Assembly: GCA_947503285.1 (NCBI GenBank)
Contig: CANNDD010000001.1
Location: forward strand, 434,001-498,000
Direction of reading: 5' to 3'
Source: an uncultured Croceitalea sp.
GTDB lineage: Bacteria; Bacteroidota; Bacteroidia; Flavobacteriales; Flavobacteriaceae
DNA length: 64,000 bases
Part shown: positions 1-9,433 of the stretch, piece after piece
Position numbering within the stretch: position 1 is the stretch's first letter
How the letters are laid out: every line of letters starts with the position of its first letter
The notes under the pieces: model-generated
Seen by the model: the letters and a program-made list of their open reading frames with translations, nothing else
Database searches by the model: none
What the model was told of the DNA's origin: nothing
Translations under genes and position numbers: made by a program

Positions 1-2403
1 GAATTTCGCTTCGACCATGTGCTGTGAAACGCGATTATCAATGGTCTCAGTGTCATTGAGTTCATAATGGTATTTACCACTCTTATCCAAAACAAAGACA
101 CCAAGTTCATCATAATCAATTAAAGGTTTTATAGACCTGAAAATGACTTTGTACAATTCATCTTCATCGGTGACCGTGGTAAGTGCATTGGATACATTCA
201 GTAGGCGTTGTTTTTGTTCTTTTTCCAATAGAATGGCCTCCGTTGCCAAAATGTTCGAGACCACGACCGACAACTGTTCAAGAATATTACTGAACAACGG
301 GATGTCCTTTTGCGACCAGAAATCCTTTTGTTTGGATGTAAAACAGCACATTCCAATTTTAGTACCGCCAATTACCAAAGGGCCACCAATAAACTGTTTT
401 AAGCCCCCTTCAATCATATATTGATGTTGCGGATGTGAAGCTATTTTATCCAAATCTTCCATTGTAATCGCAATCGGGCCATTATCCATTAACCATGCCA
501 CTGAGGTGCCTTTATGCTTGTACCGGTTATGCGCCCCAAATTTTTCTTCGATTAAATATTGGGATACGGAGTTATCATAAACAGACCCATCGATAAGCTC
601 ATAGTGGTACGATTTATTTTTATCGAACACAAAAAGGCCTAATTCATCATAGGGAAAAATAGGCCTGATATTTTCAAAAATAACTTTGTAAAGCTTTTTC
701 GCATCCGTCACCGATACCAGGTGCTGTGTTATGTTCAATAGGCTATTGCTAAATTCCCGCTCACGAACTATGGATTCAGTATTCAGGATATTGGATACGG
801 CAATGGACAATTGTTCGGTAACGGATTTAAAGAGCGGGAAAGTCTCTTTTGAGAAAAAATCCTTTTCCGATGAATTGATACAAAACATCCCTAATACCTC
901 ATTGCCTATTTTAAAATTCGAGGCCAAACAGTCTCGGTATTCCAAACCGAGGGATTCCAGAACGGCCACTTGATAATAATCAGGAAATTTCTCGTTCAAT
1001 TGTTTAAAATCAAATAAGAACACGTTATCATTTTGTGCAACTTGCTGCATCATAAAATCAACTACAGAGCCTTTGTGTTTTACCCTATTGACACCTGTAT
1101 CCACTAAGGCCTCGTTCCAAGCTGAAGGACTGATATTTGGCTCCATTGCTGCCAAATCATAATGGTGTTCCTTATCTTCGGTCAGCAAAAAAACACCGAC
1201 ATCATGAAACTTGAAGATGGGCTTGAGCTCCTCCAAGGTAAATTTTAGAAAATCTGGAAGTGTTCTTATTTTTGAGACACTTTCCGTTATACCAAGTAAA
1301 GTCTCTTTGAATGCTTTTTCGTCTTGAAGTCGCTGGGTAGCTAAGATTGAATTGAGACAGACTGCCAATTGTTTACCGACTTCCCCGAAAAATTCAAGCT
1401 GTTCCGATTTAAAAAAGTTTTTTTCATTGAAGTTGATACTGAAAAGTCCGAGCAGTTCGCCTTGAAATTGAAGTAGCGTCACCACGGATACTTGAAGCCC
1501 CGACGCTTCAATGGTCTTCTTTTGCTCGTATCCGTACCACTCCATGATTTCATCGACGGCATAGATTTTTGGTGACCCGTTTTTATGCAAATCCTGAACA
1601 CCCCATTCGATAAAAGAATCTTTATAAGTAAACCACTCATCACCCAATGTAGAACTTAGACTATAATTTCGTTCGGAAGGGGATATGGTCGGGAAACGAA
1701 CCGTTAGGTCTTGATATTTTCCGTTTGCTATAAGTACAATACCTACGTCATCAAATTGAAATACATCCTTCAATTTATTCATCACGTACTCCAAGAAATC
1801 AGGAAGCGTCTTTATAGTCGATAACTGTTGACCAATAGCAAGCAGTTGGGTTTTTTGGCTTTCGTTATGTAAAATCTGTTCACGCTCAATGATATTGTTA
1901 AGAACAATACTTACTACCTCCGCAATTTGTTTTGCGATTTCTAGGTCTTTTTTTGAAAAACGACCTTTTTCATTGGACCATAAAAATAGTAACCCAAATT
2001 CCCTGTTCTCATAAATTAATGGTGTGCTTATGAACTCTTTTAACTCACTCTTTAAAACGAAATCCAAATGTGGATGCCCTTGAATTACTTTGGCAAAATC
2101 TTCAATAGATATAATTTCGGTCTTCCCTTTTAACCTAGTAATGCCTTTGTGGGATGCTAGAAAGCCTGTGATGTTGTTTTGGTTTAATTCTTTGGCCACC
2201 TTACCAAAGGTATAGTCATCTACCGCAAAATCACGGTGCCTACCGTCTTCAAGAACCTCAAAAAGCCCTAAGTCGTCTATTTTGAAAAATTCATTTATTT
2301 TATTGAACAAAAGCGGGATAATATTACTTCTATCCTCAACCTTAAGAAGTTGTCTTAGTAGATTGCTCAAATGCGCAGTATTTTTTGATGTAGCGTTTAC
2401 CAT
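1..2403 (-). CDS. Tandem GAF-domain sensory protein (partial, C-terminus beyond left edge)
   Basis: An open frame starts at the ATG read from 2403 (protein begins MVNATSKNTAHL) and stays open to base 1, so at least 800 residues lie in the window and the C-terminus is outside it. The protein is built of GAF-like units. The start of each is marked by an [FY]xD[DEV]xG[LVI] segment, near bases 2275, 1750, 1205, 650 and 110, so five units repeat about every 175-185 residues. Short helical linkers of the type E.EQ..LL.I join them. No signal peptide or membrane segment is visible. GAF domains bind small ligands or serve in signalling. The units resemble the GAF domain of the sigma-54 response regulator at 3640-5616, so a AAA+ or kinase output domain may follow outside the window; that is inference. 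It is divergent from the AraC gene at 2616. Confidence 0.85.
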   Translation of the reverse strand, partial: MVNATSKNTAHLSNLLRQLLKVEDRSNIIPLLFNKINEFFKIDDLGLFEVLEDGRHRDFAVDDYTFGKVAKELNQNNITGFLASHKGITRLKGKTEIISIEDFAKVIQGHPHLDFVLKSELKEFISTPLIYENREFGLLFLWSNEKGRFSKKDLEIAKQIAEVVSIVLNNIIEREQILHNESQKTQLLAIGQQLSTIKTLPDFLEYVMNKLKDVFQFDDVGIVLIANGKYQDLTVRFPTISPSERNYSLSSTLGDEWFTYKDSFIEWGVQDLHKNGSPKIYAVDEIMEWYGYEQKKTIEASGLQVSVVTLLQFQGELLGLFSINFNEKNFFKSEQLEFFGEVGKQLAVCLNSILATQRLQDEKAFKETLLGITESVSKIRTLPDFLKFTLEELKPIFKFHDVGVFLLTEDKEHHYDLAAMEPNISPSAWNEALVDTGVNRVKHKGSVVDFMMQQVAQNDNVFLFDFKQLNEKFPDYYQVAVLESLGLEYRDCLASNFKIGNEVLGMFCINSSEKDFFSKETFPLFKSVTEQLSIAVSNILNTESIVREREFSNSLLNITQHLVSVTDAKKLYKVIFENIRPIFPYDELGLFVFDKNKSYHYELIDGSVYDNSVSQYLIEEKFGAHNRYKHKGTSVAWLMDNGPIAITMEDLDKIASHPQHQYMIEGGLKQFIGGPLVIGGTKIGMCCFTSKQKDFWSQKDIPLFSNILEQLSVVVSNILATEAILLEKEQKQRLLNVSNALTTVTDEDELYKVIFRSIKPLIDYDELGVFVLDKSGKYHYELNDTETIDNRVSQHMVEAKF

Positions 2404-2454
2404 ATGTCTTGAAAGGTTGTACGAGAAAGTAATGGGATATATCAATATACTCAA

Positions 2455-2514
2455 AAATTCCCAAATAATATGGGAATTTCACGAAAATTATTCACAAATA
2501 ATTTGGGAATAATT
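2455..2514. promoter_or_regulatory. Dyads and direct repeats between divergent genes
   Basis: The spacer between the tandem-GAF gene and the AraC gene contains AATTCCC at 2456-2462 facing GGGAATT at 2472-2478. A 16-bp direct repeat (CAAATAATxTGGGAAT) lies at 2462-2477 and 2495-2510, a 33-bp period (about three helical turns), with one mismatch. A second dyad, AATTATTC / GAATAATT, lies at 2486-2493 and 2507-2514. The arrangement fits a shared operator for the divergent genes. The binding protein is unknown; the AraC regulator at 2616 is the nearest candidate. Confidence 0.5.
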
Positions 2515-2615
2515 ATTTCAAGTTGATTTTTATATTTTAAAATGTTGATATTCAGAATATTAAAATGAATCCTAATGTGGTATGATTTCAGCGTACTGTT
2601 ATGTAAAAAATAACG

Positions 2616-3590
2616 ATGACAACGAATCAGAAGCACATAGAACTATTGGACCTGAGTACCTTTATCGATTGTGTGGTGCCGGGGAAAAGCAATATGTCCG
2701 GTCAGCAAGAGGCACAGGAGAGGCGGGACTTCTTTATCGCCAACCTCTCCGACATCTACCCCGATGGACTTCTGGAGACACCGTATCTGTATGATTTCTT
2801 CACCATCTACTTTGTCAGGGTAGGTACCATCCATAAAATCAACCAACTAAAGAGCTTCGAAATAAAGTCGAACCAGATCTTCATCTCGAAACCCGGCGAG
2901 ATAAAGACATGGCAGCGGCTCGAAGGGGTAGAAGGGTACATGCTGGCCTTTACATTGGATTACCTGCTCCTGTTCGTTGACGATAAGGGCTTTATAGACA
3001 CTTTTGACTATCTTCTGCCCAATGCACAGCGCAGGTTCGGGCTGAACGAGGCACAAATGGCATTTTTCGGAACGGTGTTCGGCGAAATGGAAAAAGAGTT
3101 CAAGAAGCCGAAAAAGCACAGTGACGAACTGATCAAATTCTGGATCTTCGTCATCTTGATAAAGGCCAACAGGATGTACGCCGAGCAGTATGAGAAGGAT
3201 TTTCTGTCCGGCTATAAGAATTCCGCCCAACAGGTGTATGCGCGGTTCTTGATTGCGCTGGAGCGTGCCTTCAAGAAACTGGCACAGGGCGAAATCCCGC
3301 GTCCACCACGGGTATCGGAGTTTGCCGACGGCCTGAGTATAAACCCCACCTATCTGGGGGAGTGCGTACGAAAGGCAAGCGGCAAATCCACCAAGGCCAT
3401 TATCAACAAGCGCATCCTGTTGCTGGCCAAGTGCCAATTGTTGCACACGCACAACAATATCGCCGAAATAGGTTATCAACTAGGTTTCGAGAGCTCCGCC
3501 TACTTCATTCGGTTTTTCAAAAAATTTGAGCAGGTCACCCCTTTGGAATATCGCAAGCGCAATTCCGGCACTTTTTCCATTACTAATTAA
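2616..3590 (+). CDS. AraC-family transcriptional regulator (paralogue 1)
   Basis: A 324-aa DNA-binding regulator. Residues about 1-190 form an AraC-type sensing domain, with the PGEIKTWQRLEGVEGY segment near residue 92 typical of cupin-like arms. Residues about 225-320 hold the double helix-turn-helix: VSEFADGLSINPTYLGECVRK for the first HTH, then IAEIGYQLGFESSAYFIRFFKK and TPLEYRK for the second. The start MTTNQKHIELLDL matches the N-terminus of the paralogue at 8139, which supports it. By eye about two thirds of residues are shared with that paralogue, yet this copy is visibly richer in G+C. It lies divergent to the tandem-GAF gene and convergent with the two-component operon. A role in controlling the porin/hydrolase operon at 9434-24106 is possible but not shown. 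Confidence 0.9.
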   Translation: MTTNQKHIELLDLSTFIDCVVPGKSNMSGQQEAQERRDFFIANLSDIYPDGLLETPYLYDFFTIYFVRVGTIHKINQLKSFEIKSNQIFISKPGEIKTWQRLEGVEGYMLAFTLDYLLLFVDDKGFIDTFDYLLPNAQRRFGLNEAQMAFFGTVFGEMEKEFKKPKKHSDELIKFWIFVILIKANRMYAEQYEKDFLSGYKNSAQQVYARFLIALERAFKKLAQGEIPRPPRVSEFADGLSINPTYLGECVRKASGKSTKAIINKRILLLAKCQLLHTHNNIAEIGYQLGFESSAYFIRFFKKFEQVTPLEYRKRNSGTFSITN

Positions 3591-3639
3591 CCCGTTTGTT
3601 TCAGCGGATAAAAGTCATATAAGACCCTCCAAAAACGCA

Positions 3640-5616
3640 CTATCTGAGTCCTAATTTTTTTATACGGTACTCCAATGAAGTAGGTTTCATGTTCAGCAAT
3701 TTTGCCGCACCCTTATCGCCCCTTATGCGCCAATTGGTCTTTTTCAAGACGCTTAATAGTTTATTTCGCTCCAATGCTTCTTGCTCCTTTTTAATGGCCG
3801 CTATATCGAACTCAAGCGGTTTATGACTGTGTACCGGGGTAGTTTTTTTAGGTGCTTTGGCAACCAGTTCACGAGCCCACGATAATGCTTGTCCTTGATT
3901 AAGGATGCATGCTTGTTCCACCAGGTTTTCCAGTTCACGTACATTGCCGGGCCAATCATATTCCAATAATTCCTGTAAGGCCTTTTCTTTAATACCCTTA
4001 AAACGGGTATTGAATTTTCTACAATATTTTTGCGCAAAGTACGTGGCCAACAAGGGGATGTCCTCTTTTCTTTCCCTTAGGGCCGGAACCCTAATAGGAA
4101 AAACATTCAATCGATAATAGAGGTCCGACCTAAAATTACCCGTATCCACCTCTTCATTAAGGTTTCTATTGGTCGCAGCAATGATTCTAACATCTACGTT
4201 GATGACCTCTTTTCCCCCCAGCCGTTCAATTTCCTTTTCTTGTATGGCACGCAAAAGCTTCGCCTGTAGGTCCAATGGCATTTCCCCAATTTCATCAAGA
4301 AAAAGAGAGCCGTTGTGGGCTAGCTCAAACTTGCCAATTCTACGCTCAAAAGCACCGGTAAAACTTCCTTTTTCATGTCCGAAAAGTTCAGATTCAATAA
4401 GCTCTTTGGGCAAGGCCGCACAATTGACCTTAATGATGGGTTTATGTCTTCTGTTAGACCTATTGTGTATGGCGCGGGCTATCAGTTCTTTGCCTGTACC
4501 TGTTTCTCCTTCTACCAATACGGTGGCATCAGTGCCTGCTACCATCTCCACATTTTTGAATACTTCACGTAACAGGGCGCTGTTCCCAATGATCTCTTCA
4601 AAATTATGCTCCGTTTTTACCTCCTCGATCAAATAGTCCCGTTCTAGGCGTAACGCTTCGTTTAAACGGGAAATTTCTTCTTTGGCCATAATATTGCTCA
4701 CGGCTAAGGCGATTTGACATGCAATACCTTCAAACAATGGAAATTGTGTTGGTGCATAGCGCCCTCCCTCTAGGGAATTAAAGCTTAAGGTCCCTATGAT
4801 TTTGTTCCCCACCTTCAAAGGCGTCACCATGACTTCTTTGAAGCCGTGTTTTGCCATAATCGGAACCATAGGGTTGTCCTGAAATTTTGTTAGGATTTTT
4901 TCTATGGAAAGTATGTCCGTATTGCTCAAAGCATGATCCAACAGCGCATCTTTCTCCATAAATTGGCCTAGCCCCAGGGTGGTCAATTCTTTGTTGAATG
5001 CCGTTGTACGGTACTCATCGGATACCGCAAGGTCCCTCCATTTTTTGCTGGCCTCATCCAATACTACCAAACCCACGTCATCAAAGGGCAATACGTTATT
5101 TATTTTTTTGAAAATCAAAGTGAACAGCTCTTTCCTGTTCTTAACGGTAGCTATTGCCTCACTAATACTCAATAAGGTTTCACTACGCTGCTTCTCCTTT
5201 TTAATATCTTCATTCTCGGCCTTGTAGAGCGCAATCTCTATTGCGTTGTATAAAATCTGCTTTTGGATGGGTTTGGAAAGAAAGCCATAGGGTTTGGTCT
5301 TTTTGGCTTCCTCAAACTGACTCCCTGAGGTATGGGAGGTAATATATATAAAGGGAATAAATTCAGGATTCAAGACGGTGTTTGCCAGATCGCTTCCCTT
5401 TTCTTTGCCCAATTGAAAGTCCAATAACACCAAGTCCGGTTTTTGTTGGGCAATGGCCGCGCTGGCTTCGGTCAACGAAGTGGTTAGATCCTGAACATGA
5501 TATCCTAAGGCAAGCACCATATCCTTTATGGTGCAGCCCAGTATGTACTCATCCTCCACGATCAGGATGGAAGCCGTGTTCAAAGGGGTTTCTGTTGGTT
5601 TCGTATTGCCCATCAT
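3640..5616 (-). CDS. Sigma-54-dependent response regulator (REC-GAF-AAA+-Fis)
   Basis: A 658-aa NtrC-like activator. The receiver domain spans residues about 15-130, with the acidic pair near E21/D22, the phospho-acceptor D66 in LLDFQLG, and K115 in the FLSKP motif. A GAF domain follows at about 150-310 (FDDVGLVVLDE). The AAA+ sigma-54 interaction domain lies at about 340-570, with Walker A GETGTGKE, the sigma-54 contact loop GSFTGA, Walker B LFLDEIGE and the arginine-finger region of the family. A Fis-like HTH ends the protein (GAAKLLNMKPTSLEYRIKKLG). It drives transcription from -24/-12 promoters when phosphorylated. The kinase gene ends 15 bp upstream, so the two form an operon. A second in-frame ATG follows the first directly, so the start is uncertain by one codon. 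The target genes are unknown. Confidence 0.95.
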   Translation of the reverse strand: MMGNTKPTETPLNTASILIVEDEYILGCTIKDMVLALGYHVQDLTTSLTEASAAIAQQKPDLVLLDFQLGKEKGSDLANTVLNPEFIPFIYITSHTSGSQFEEAKKTKPYGFLSKPIQKQILYNAIEIALYKAENEDIKKEKQRSETLLSISEAIATVKNRKELFTLIFKKINNVLPFDDVGLVVLDEASKKWRDLAVSDEYRTTAFNKELTTLGLGQFMEKDALLDHALSNTDILSIEKILTKFQDNPMVPIMAKHGFKEVMVTPLKVGNKIIGTLSFNSLEGGRYAPTQFPLFEGIACQIALAVSNIMAKEEISRLNEALRLERDYLIEEVKTEHNFEEIIGNSALLREVFKNVEMVAGTDATVLVEGETGTGKELIARAIHNRSNRRHKPIIKVNCAALPKELIESELFGHEKGSFTGAFERRIGKFELAHNGSLFLDEIGEMPLDLQAKLLRAIQEKEIERLGGKEVINVDVRIIAATNRNLNEEVDTGNFRSDLYYRLNVFPIRVPALRERKEDIPLLATYFAQKYCRKFNTRFKGIKEKALQELLEYDWPGNVRELENLVEQACILNQGQALSWARELVAKAPKKTTPVHSHKPLEFDIAAIKKEQEALERNKLLSVLKKTNWRIRGDKGAAKLLNMKPTSLEYRIKKLGLR

Positions 5617-5631
5617 TGTAATCGGGGTTGT

Positions 5632-7740
5632 TTAAGCGGGTATCTCTATGCTGACCATAAATCCCTGTTGTTTGATAAAATTGATTGAACCGTGCAATTG
5701 CCTGGTGAGTCCCTTGACCAGTTCCAATCCAAAATACGAGGAGTTTTGCCTTGCCTTGGCGTCCTGTTCCTGGGTTTCGTTTATGCCATTGCCATTATCA
5801 CTTACTTCAAGCAAAAGGTTGTCTTTTTTCCGTTGAAAGGATATGGAAAGCTCACCTGAACTGTTCTTGGCAAAGGCGTATTTGATGCTGTTCGTAATCA
5901 ATTCATTCGTAATGAGCCCCAATGCCACAGCTTTTGTGGAGTCGACCACAATACCTTCTTCGATATTCTTATGTACTTTTATGTCTTTTAGCGCTTCCAT
6001 ATAATTCGTGAACATAGAATCAAAATAGTGTTTGATATTGACGGCATCGGGAATGTCCGACTCAAAGAGGTTCTGATGCAACAACGAGATGCTGTGAATG
6101 CGGTTGCGACTTTCTTCAATCAACGCTTTCGCTTTGTTGTCCTTGATGAGGTTTGCTTGTGCACGTAAAAGGTTTTCTATGGTAGAAAGGTTGTTTTTTG
6201 CCCGATGGTTAATTTCTTGTAGCAACATCTCCTTTTCGCTCAGCGCTTGGCTTATCTCCGTATTTTGTTCTTCAATGACCTCTTTTTGTTGTGTAAGTAA
6301 GGTGTTCGCTTTTTTTACCGATCTTGATTTGCGGTAGGTCTGTACCAGCGCAAAGGTGCCAAGGGCAAGGGCCGTAATAAAAAAATAGATTTGCGTCCGC
6401 TGATTGCTATTGGTGAGACTTACGATCTCGTTTTCTTTTTCAAGATTATCGATACGCTGCTGCTTCTGTTCGGTTTGGTATTTGGTTTCCAGATTGGCGA
6501 TTTGTTCGCTTTTGTCAAGATTGAACAGCGTATCCTTAAAGGCTACATGCCTTTTGTAATACGCAAGGCCTTGCGCGGGGTCGTTTAGTTTTTCATAGAT
6601 CTCGGAAATGAGCAATGCCGTGCTTTTGAGATTTATCTTAGATTTAATCCTATCCGAAATAGCATAGGCTTCCTTGGCTTTTTCCAAAGCCTTGTACGGA
6701 CGGTTTTGTTCTAAATCGATTTTGGCAAGATTGCTCAGGTTTTTAATTAGCCCCCTATTGTCCCGTGCTTTTCTGCTAATGTCCAAACTCCTATTAAAAG
6801 CTTTAGCGGCAAGCGTATATTTTTTTTGTTCAAGATAGGTTTCGCCAATTTTAATGGAATTGATGGTGATGCCCGGGGTAAGCCCCATTTCTTCTGCAAT
6901 TTGCAGGGATTTTTGATAGAGGTCCAGCGCATTGTCATGATCACCTTTTTTAAAATATACACCCCCAATGTTGGAAAGGCTCATGGCCAGGTAATTTTTA
7001 TGCCCTGCTCTTTCAGCCATATTCCTGGACTTATTAAGGTACTGTAAAGCCAAATCATACTCCTCCAATTGGTTGTATAAAGAACCTATACTATTCGTCG
7101 TTATGATGGTCGCAATCGTATCATTTCTTTCCTCTTCTATCTTTAGGGACTTCTGATAGGCATTAATTGCCAATTCATAATTTCCCATTAAATTATGGAT
7201 GCGTCCCGCCGCAAAATGGGTGGCGGCAACTTTCTTTGAATCTTTGAGCTTTATGGCCAAATCTCGTGCCTTAGCGTTGTAAAAGAGGGCACTGTCATTT
7301 TTATGGAGGTTTTTGAACAGTATTCCCGCATTGTAATACGATTGCATCAATCCCGGATCATAGTTGAGGTCTTTGGACAATCTTTCTGTTTTCTTGACCA
7401 TTTTAAGTGCTGTGTCAATGCTATCGTAGCGAAGTTCAAAACCAATGGCATTCAGGGTGTTGACATAGCTGGTATCTACTTTGTCAGGTGACAATGCACC
7501 ATAGAGGCTATCCAGTTTTTTTGGCACGCTCTGACCTATCCCCAAAAAAAAGGAAAAAAAGAACACCGCCGCGCAAATTCCTATACCGTATCCGTTTGTT
7601 TTTTTCAATGCATGGGCCTTCCCGTTCTTTTGTTTTGCATTTTCAAACACCTCCTTAAATGTCCTGTTCCATAGTGGAAATAAGCAATGAAAACTCATGG
7701 GACATCCCGGGGAGTGTAGTAATTTTTTTCGAAAAATCAT
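5632..7740 (-). CDS. TPR-containing sensor histidine kinase (HisKA_2 type)
   Basis: A 702-aa inner-membrane kinase. An N-terminal hydrophobic segment (about residues 50-68) probably serves as an export signal. About seven TPR units follow (residues about 90-390, e.g. YNAGILFKNLHKNDSALFYNAKA), likely periplasmic. A coiled coil then precedes a membrane helix (IYFFITALALGTFALVQTY) and the catalytic part. The H-box EINHRAKNNLSTIENLL identifies a HisKA_2 kinase, and the ATPase has NELITNSIKYAF (N box) and DNGNGI (G1 box). The first 45 residues before the signal are unusual (Cys- and Pro-containing), so the true start may lie downstream of the ATG at 7740. It is the likely partner of the sigma-54 response regulator encoded just downstream. 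The ligand is not evident. Confidence 0.93.
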   Translation of the reverse strand: MIFRKKLLHSPGCPMSFHCLFPLWNRTFKEVFENAKQKNGKAHALKKTNGYGIGICAAVFFFSFFLGIGQSVPKKLDSLYGALSPDKVDTSYVNTLNAIGFELRYDSIDTALKMVKKTERLSKDLNYDPGLMQSYYNAGILFKNLHKNDSALFYNAKARDLAIKLKDSKKVAATHFAAGRIHNLMGNYELAINAYQKSLKIEEERNDTIATIITTNSIGSLYNQLEEYDLALQYLNKSRNMAERAGHKNYLAMSLSNIGGVYFKKGDHDNALDLYQKSLQIAEEMGLTPGITINSIKIGETYLEQKKYTLAAKAFNRSLDISRKARDNRGLIKNLSNLAKIDLEQNRPYKALEKAKEAYAISDRIKSKINLKSTALLISEIYEKLNDPAQGLAYYKRHVAFKDTLFNLDKSEQIANLETKYQTEQKQQRIDNLEKENEIVSLTNSNQRTQIYFFITALALGTFALVQTYRKSRSVKKANTLLTQQKEVIEEQNTEISQALSEKEMLLQEINHRAKNNLSTIENLLRAQANLIKDNKAKALIEESRNRIHSISLLHQNLFESDIPDAVNIKHYFDSMFTNYMEALKDIKVHKNIEEGIVVDSTKAVALGLITNELITNSIKYAFAKNSSGELSISFQRKKDNLLLEVSDNGNGINETQEQDAKARQNSSYFGLELVKGLTRQLHGSINFIKQQGFMVSIEIPA

Positions 7741-8138
7741 TGGTGCGTTAATTAGTATTTAAAGGTAATTGAAAACTTCATAAAATCTCCAAATTTTTTA
7801 AACTAAAATGTATTTTTTTTGAACTTTTATTTGTGCTTTCCATTCTGATAGAAAGTATAACTAATTGATAATTAATATGTTGATTTTTTATCATGCCACA
7901 ATAGGTTTTATGGCACAATTATGGAAAAGTGTTGTCTGCCAAAGGGGATCATAGCATATATCATTTGCGATTTTGAGCATTTACCATGGTTCTTTTTTTG
8001 GCACCAACACAGTGTTATACCAGCTGAAAATTTGGTGTACCGACCATAAACTCTAGAAATTATAGCAAGGGAGATGAAACAGGTGCTGTTGACATCGAAG
8101 ATGCTCATTTAGTGTGCAATTTTAAAATAGAGTTACGT
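7741..8138. other. Intergenic region between divergent kinase operon and AraC gene
   Basis: About 400 bp of AT-rich spacer holding the promoters of the divergent kinase operon and the AraC gene. Two TGGCAC boxes (near 7914 and 8000) recall the -24 half of sigma-54 promoters, but neither has a convincing TTGC -12 half at the right distance. No coding capacity was recognised. Confidence 0.5.
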
Positions 8139-9155
8139 ATGACCGCAAATCAAAATTATATTAAGTTATTGGACCTCGCCTCTTTCAGGGCATGTATTGA
8201 AAATAATGGGCACAAAATGCCCAAGCAAACAGTAACCGCAAGAAAATGTGACTTTTTCATTTCCAGCATTGCCGATATTAAATTGGATGGGTTGATCGAT
8301 ACACCCTATCTGTCAGATTTTTTTGTCATCTATTATGTTACCCAAGGGTCCATAAACGGAATAAATCAGTTGAAGAGCCTACAAATAAAGACCGATCAAA
8401 TCTTCTTTTCCAAACCTGGTGAAATAAAGACCTGGCAACGCTTGAATGGGGTAGAAGGTTATATGGTTGCTTTTACACTGGAGTACCTACTACTTCAAAT
8501 TCAAAATAAGAACTTTATAAATACTTTTGATTACCTATTGCCCAAAGCACAACGTAAATTCGATTTGAATACCACCGAAGTGTTATTTTTCAATGGTATT
8601 TTTGAAGAGATGCTAAGGGAGTTCAAAAATCCAAAAAAGCATAGTATTGAACTTATAAAATCATGGATCTTCGTTATTTTGATTCGGGCCAACCGTATTT
8701 ATTCAGGGCAATATAAAAAGGAGTTTTTAACGGGATACAAAAATTCGGCACAACAAACCTACAGCAGATTTCTTATCGTATTGGAAGAATCGCTTAAAAA
8801 ATTGGCCCTAGGTGAAATAACCAAAATACCCAAGGTGAGCATGTTTGCCGAACAGCTCAATATCAATGCTACGTATTTGGGTGAATGTATACGTAAAGCC
8901 AGTGGAACATCTACAAAAACCATCATAAATAAACGGATCATGCTACTGGCCAAATGCCAGTTGCTGCACACAGGCAACAACATTTCTGAAATAGGATATC
9001 AGTTGGGGTTTGATAGCTCGGCGTATTTTATACGATTTTTTAAAAAATTTGAAAATGTGACTCCTTTGGAGTATCGTAAGCATAATTCGTATAATTATGC
9101 CATTACAGGTCAGTCTAAAGAGCAGAAAATTGCTCCCATGCATGCCATTTTGTAA
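8139..9155 (+). CDS. AraC-family transcriptional regulator (paralogue 2)
   Basis: A 338-aa regulator closely related to the one at 2616-3590: the same sensing-domain segments (LSDFFVIYYVTQGSI, KPGEIKTWQRLNGVEGY) and the same C-terminal double HTH (NINATYLGECIRKASG, ISEIGYQLGFDSSAYFIRFF). A GTG upstream at 8112 is possible, but the ATG at 8139 gives MTANQNYIKLLDL, which aligns with MTTNQKHIELLDL of the paralogue, so it is preferred. The tail extends about 15 residues beyond the paralogue. It sits between the two-component operon (divergent) and the 3'-end of the 17-gene operon (convergent), so it is a plausible but unproven regulator of that operon. Codon use is AT-richer than in paralogue 1. 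Confidence 0.9.
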   Translation: MTANQNYIKLLDLASFRACIENNGHKMPKQTVTARKCDFFISSIADIKLDGLIDTPYLSDFFVIYYVTQGSINGINQLKSLQIKTDQIFFSKPGEIKTWQRLNGVEGYMVAFTLEYLLLQIQNKNFINTFDYLLPKAQRKFDLNTTEVLFFNGIFEEMLREFKNPKKHSIELIKSWIFVILIRANRIYSGQYKKEFLTGYKNSAQQTYSRFLIVLEESLKKLALGEITKIPKVSMFAEQLNINATYLGECIRKASGTSTKTIINKRIMLLAKCQLLHTGNNISEIGYQLGFDSSAYFIRFFKKFENVTPLEYRKHNSYNYAITGQSKEQKIAPMHAIL

Positions 9156-9347
9156 GCAACACTTCATTGCTTTACGGGTATTCATTTTTTAAACAAGGTA
9201 TACGCTGGGTGCGACAGAGAAGAATACAAGGTTCCGTTGAGCATACATTGGCACCCCTTTAGGTTCCGGTTTGGTCCTTTCCATAGTCTATATTATAATC
9301 GGCTTCTCCCTTAAATCATAGGAGAACGCTGTTTATATACTAATAAA

Positions 9348-9370
9348 GCGGTAGCAAAAAATGCTACCGC
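9348..9370 (-). terminator. Hairpin terminator of the 17-gene operon
   Basis: A perfect 9-bp inverted repeat GCGGTAGCA / TGCTACCGC (9348-9356 and 9362-9370) with a 5-base loop, followed on the minus strand by a T-rich tail. It lies 63 bp beyond the stop of the last porin gene and may also stop transcription arriving from the AraC gene on the other strand. Confidence 0.8.
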
Positions 9371-9433
9371 CCTATAACCAACCTAACCAAACACTGCCGA
9401 CCAACTACCTCATCGGCAATATTATTATTATCT

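Noticed and set aside
2847-3479. 210-aa minus-strand frame opposite the AraC gene
   Set aside because: A shadow of the GC-rich AraC coding sequence; no family motif or start context.
7910-8010. TGGCAC boxes as sigma-54 promoters before the AraC gene
   Set aside because: Neither has a TTGC-like -12 half at the required spacing.
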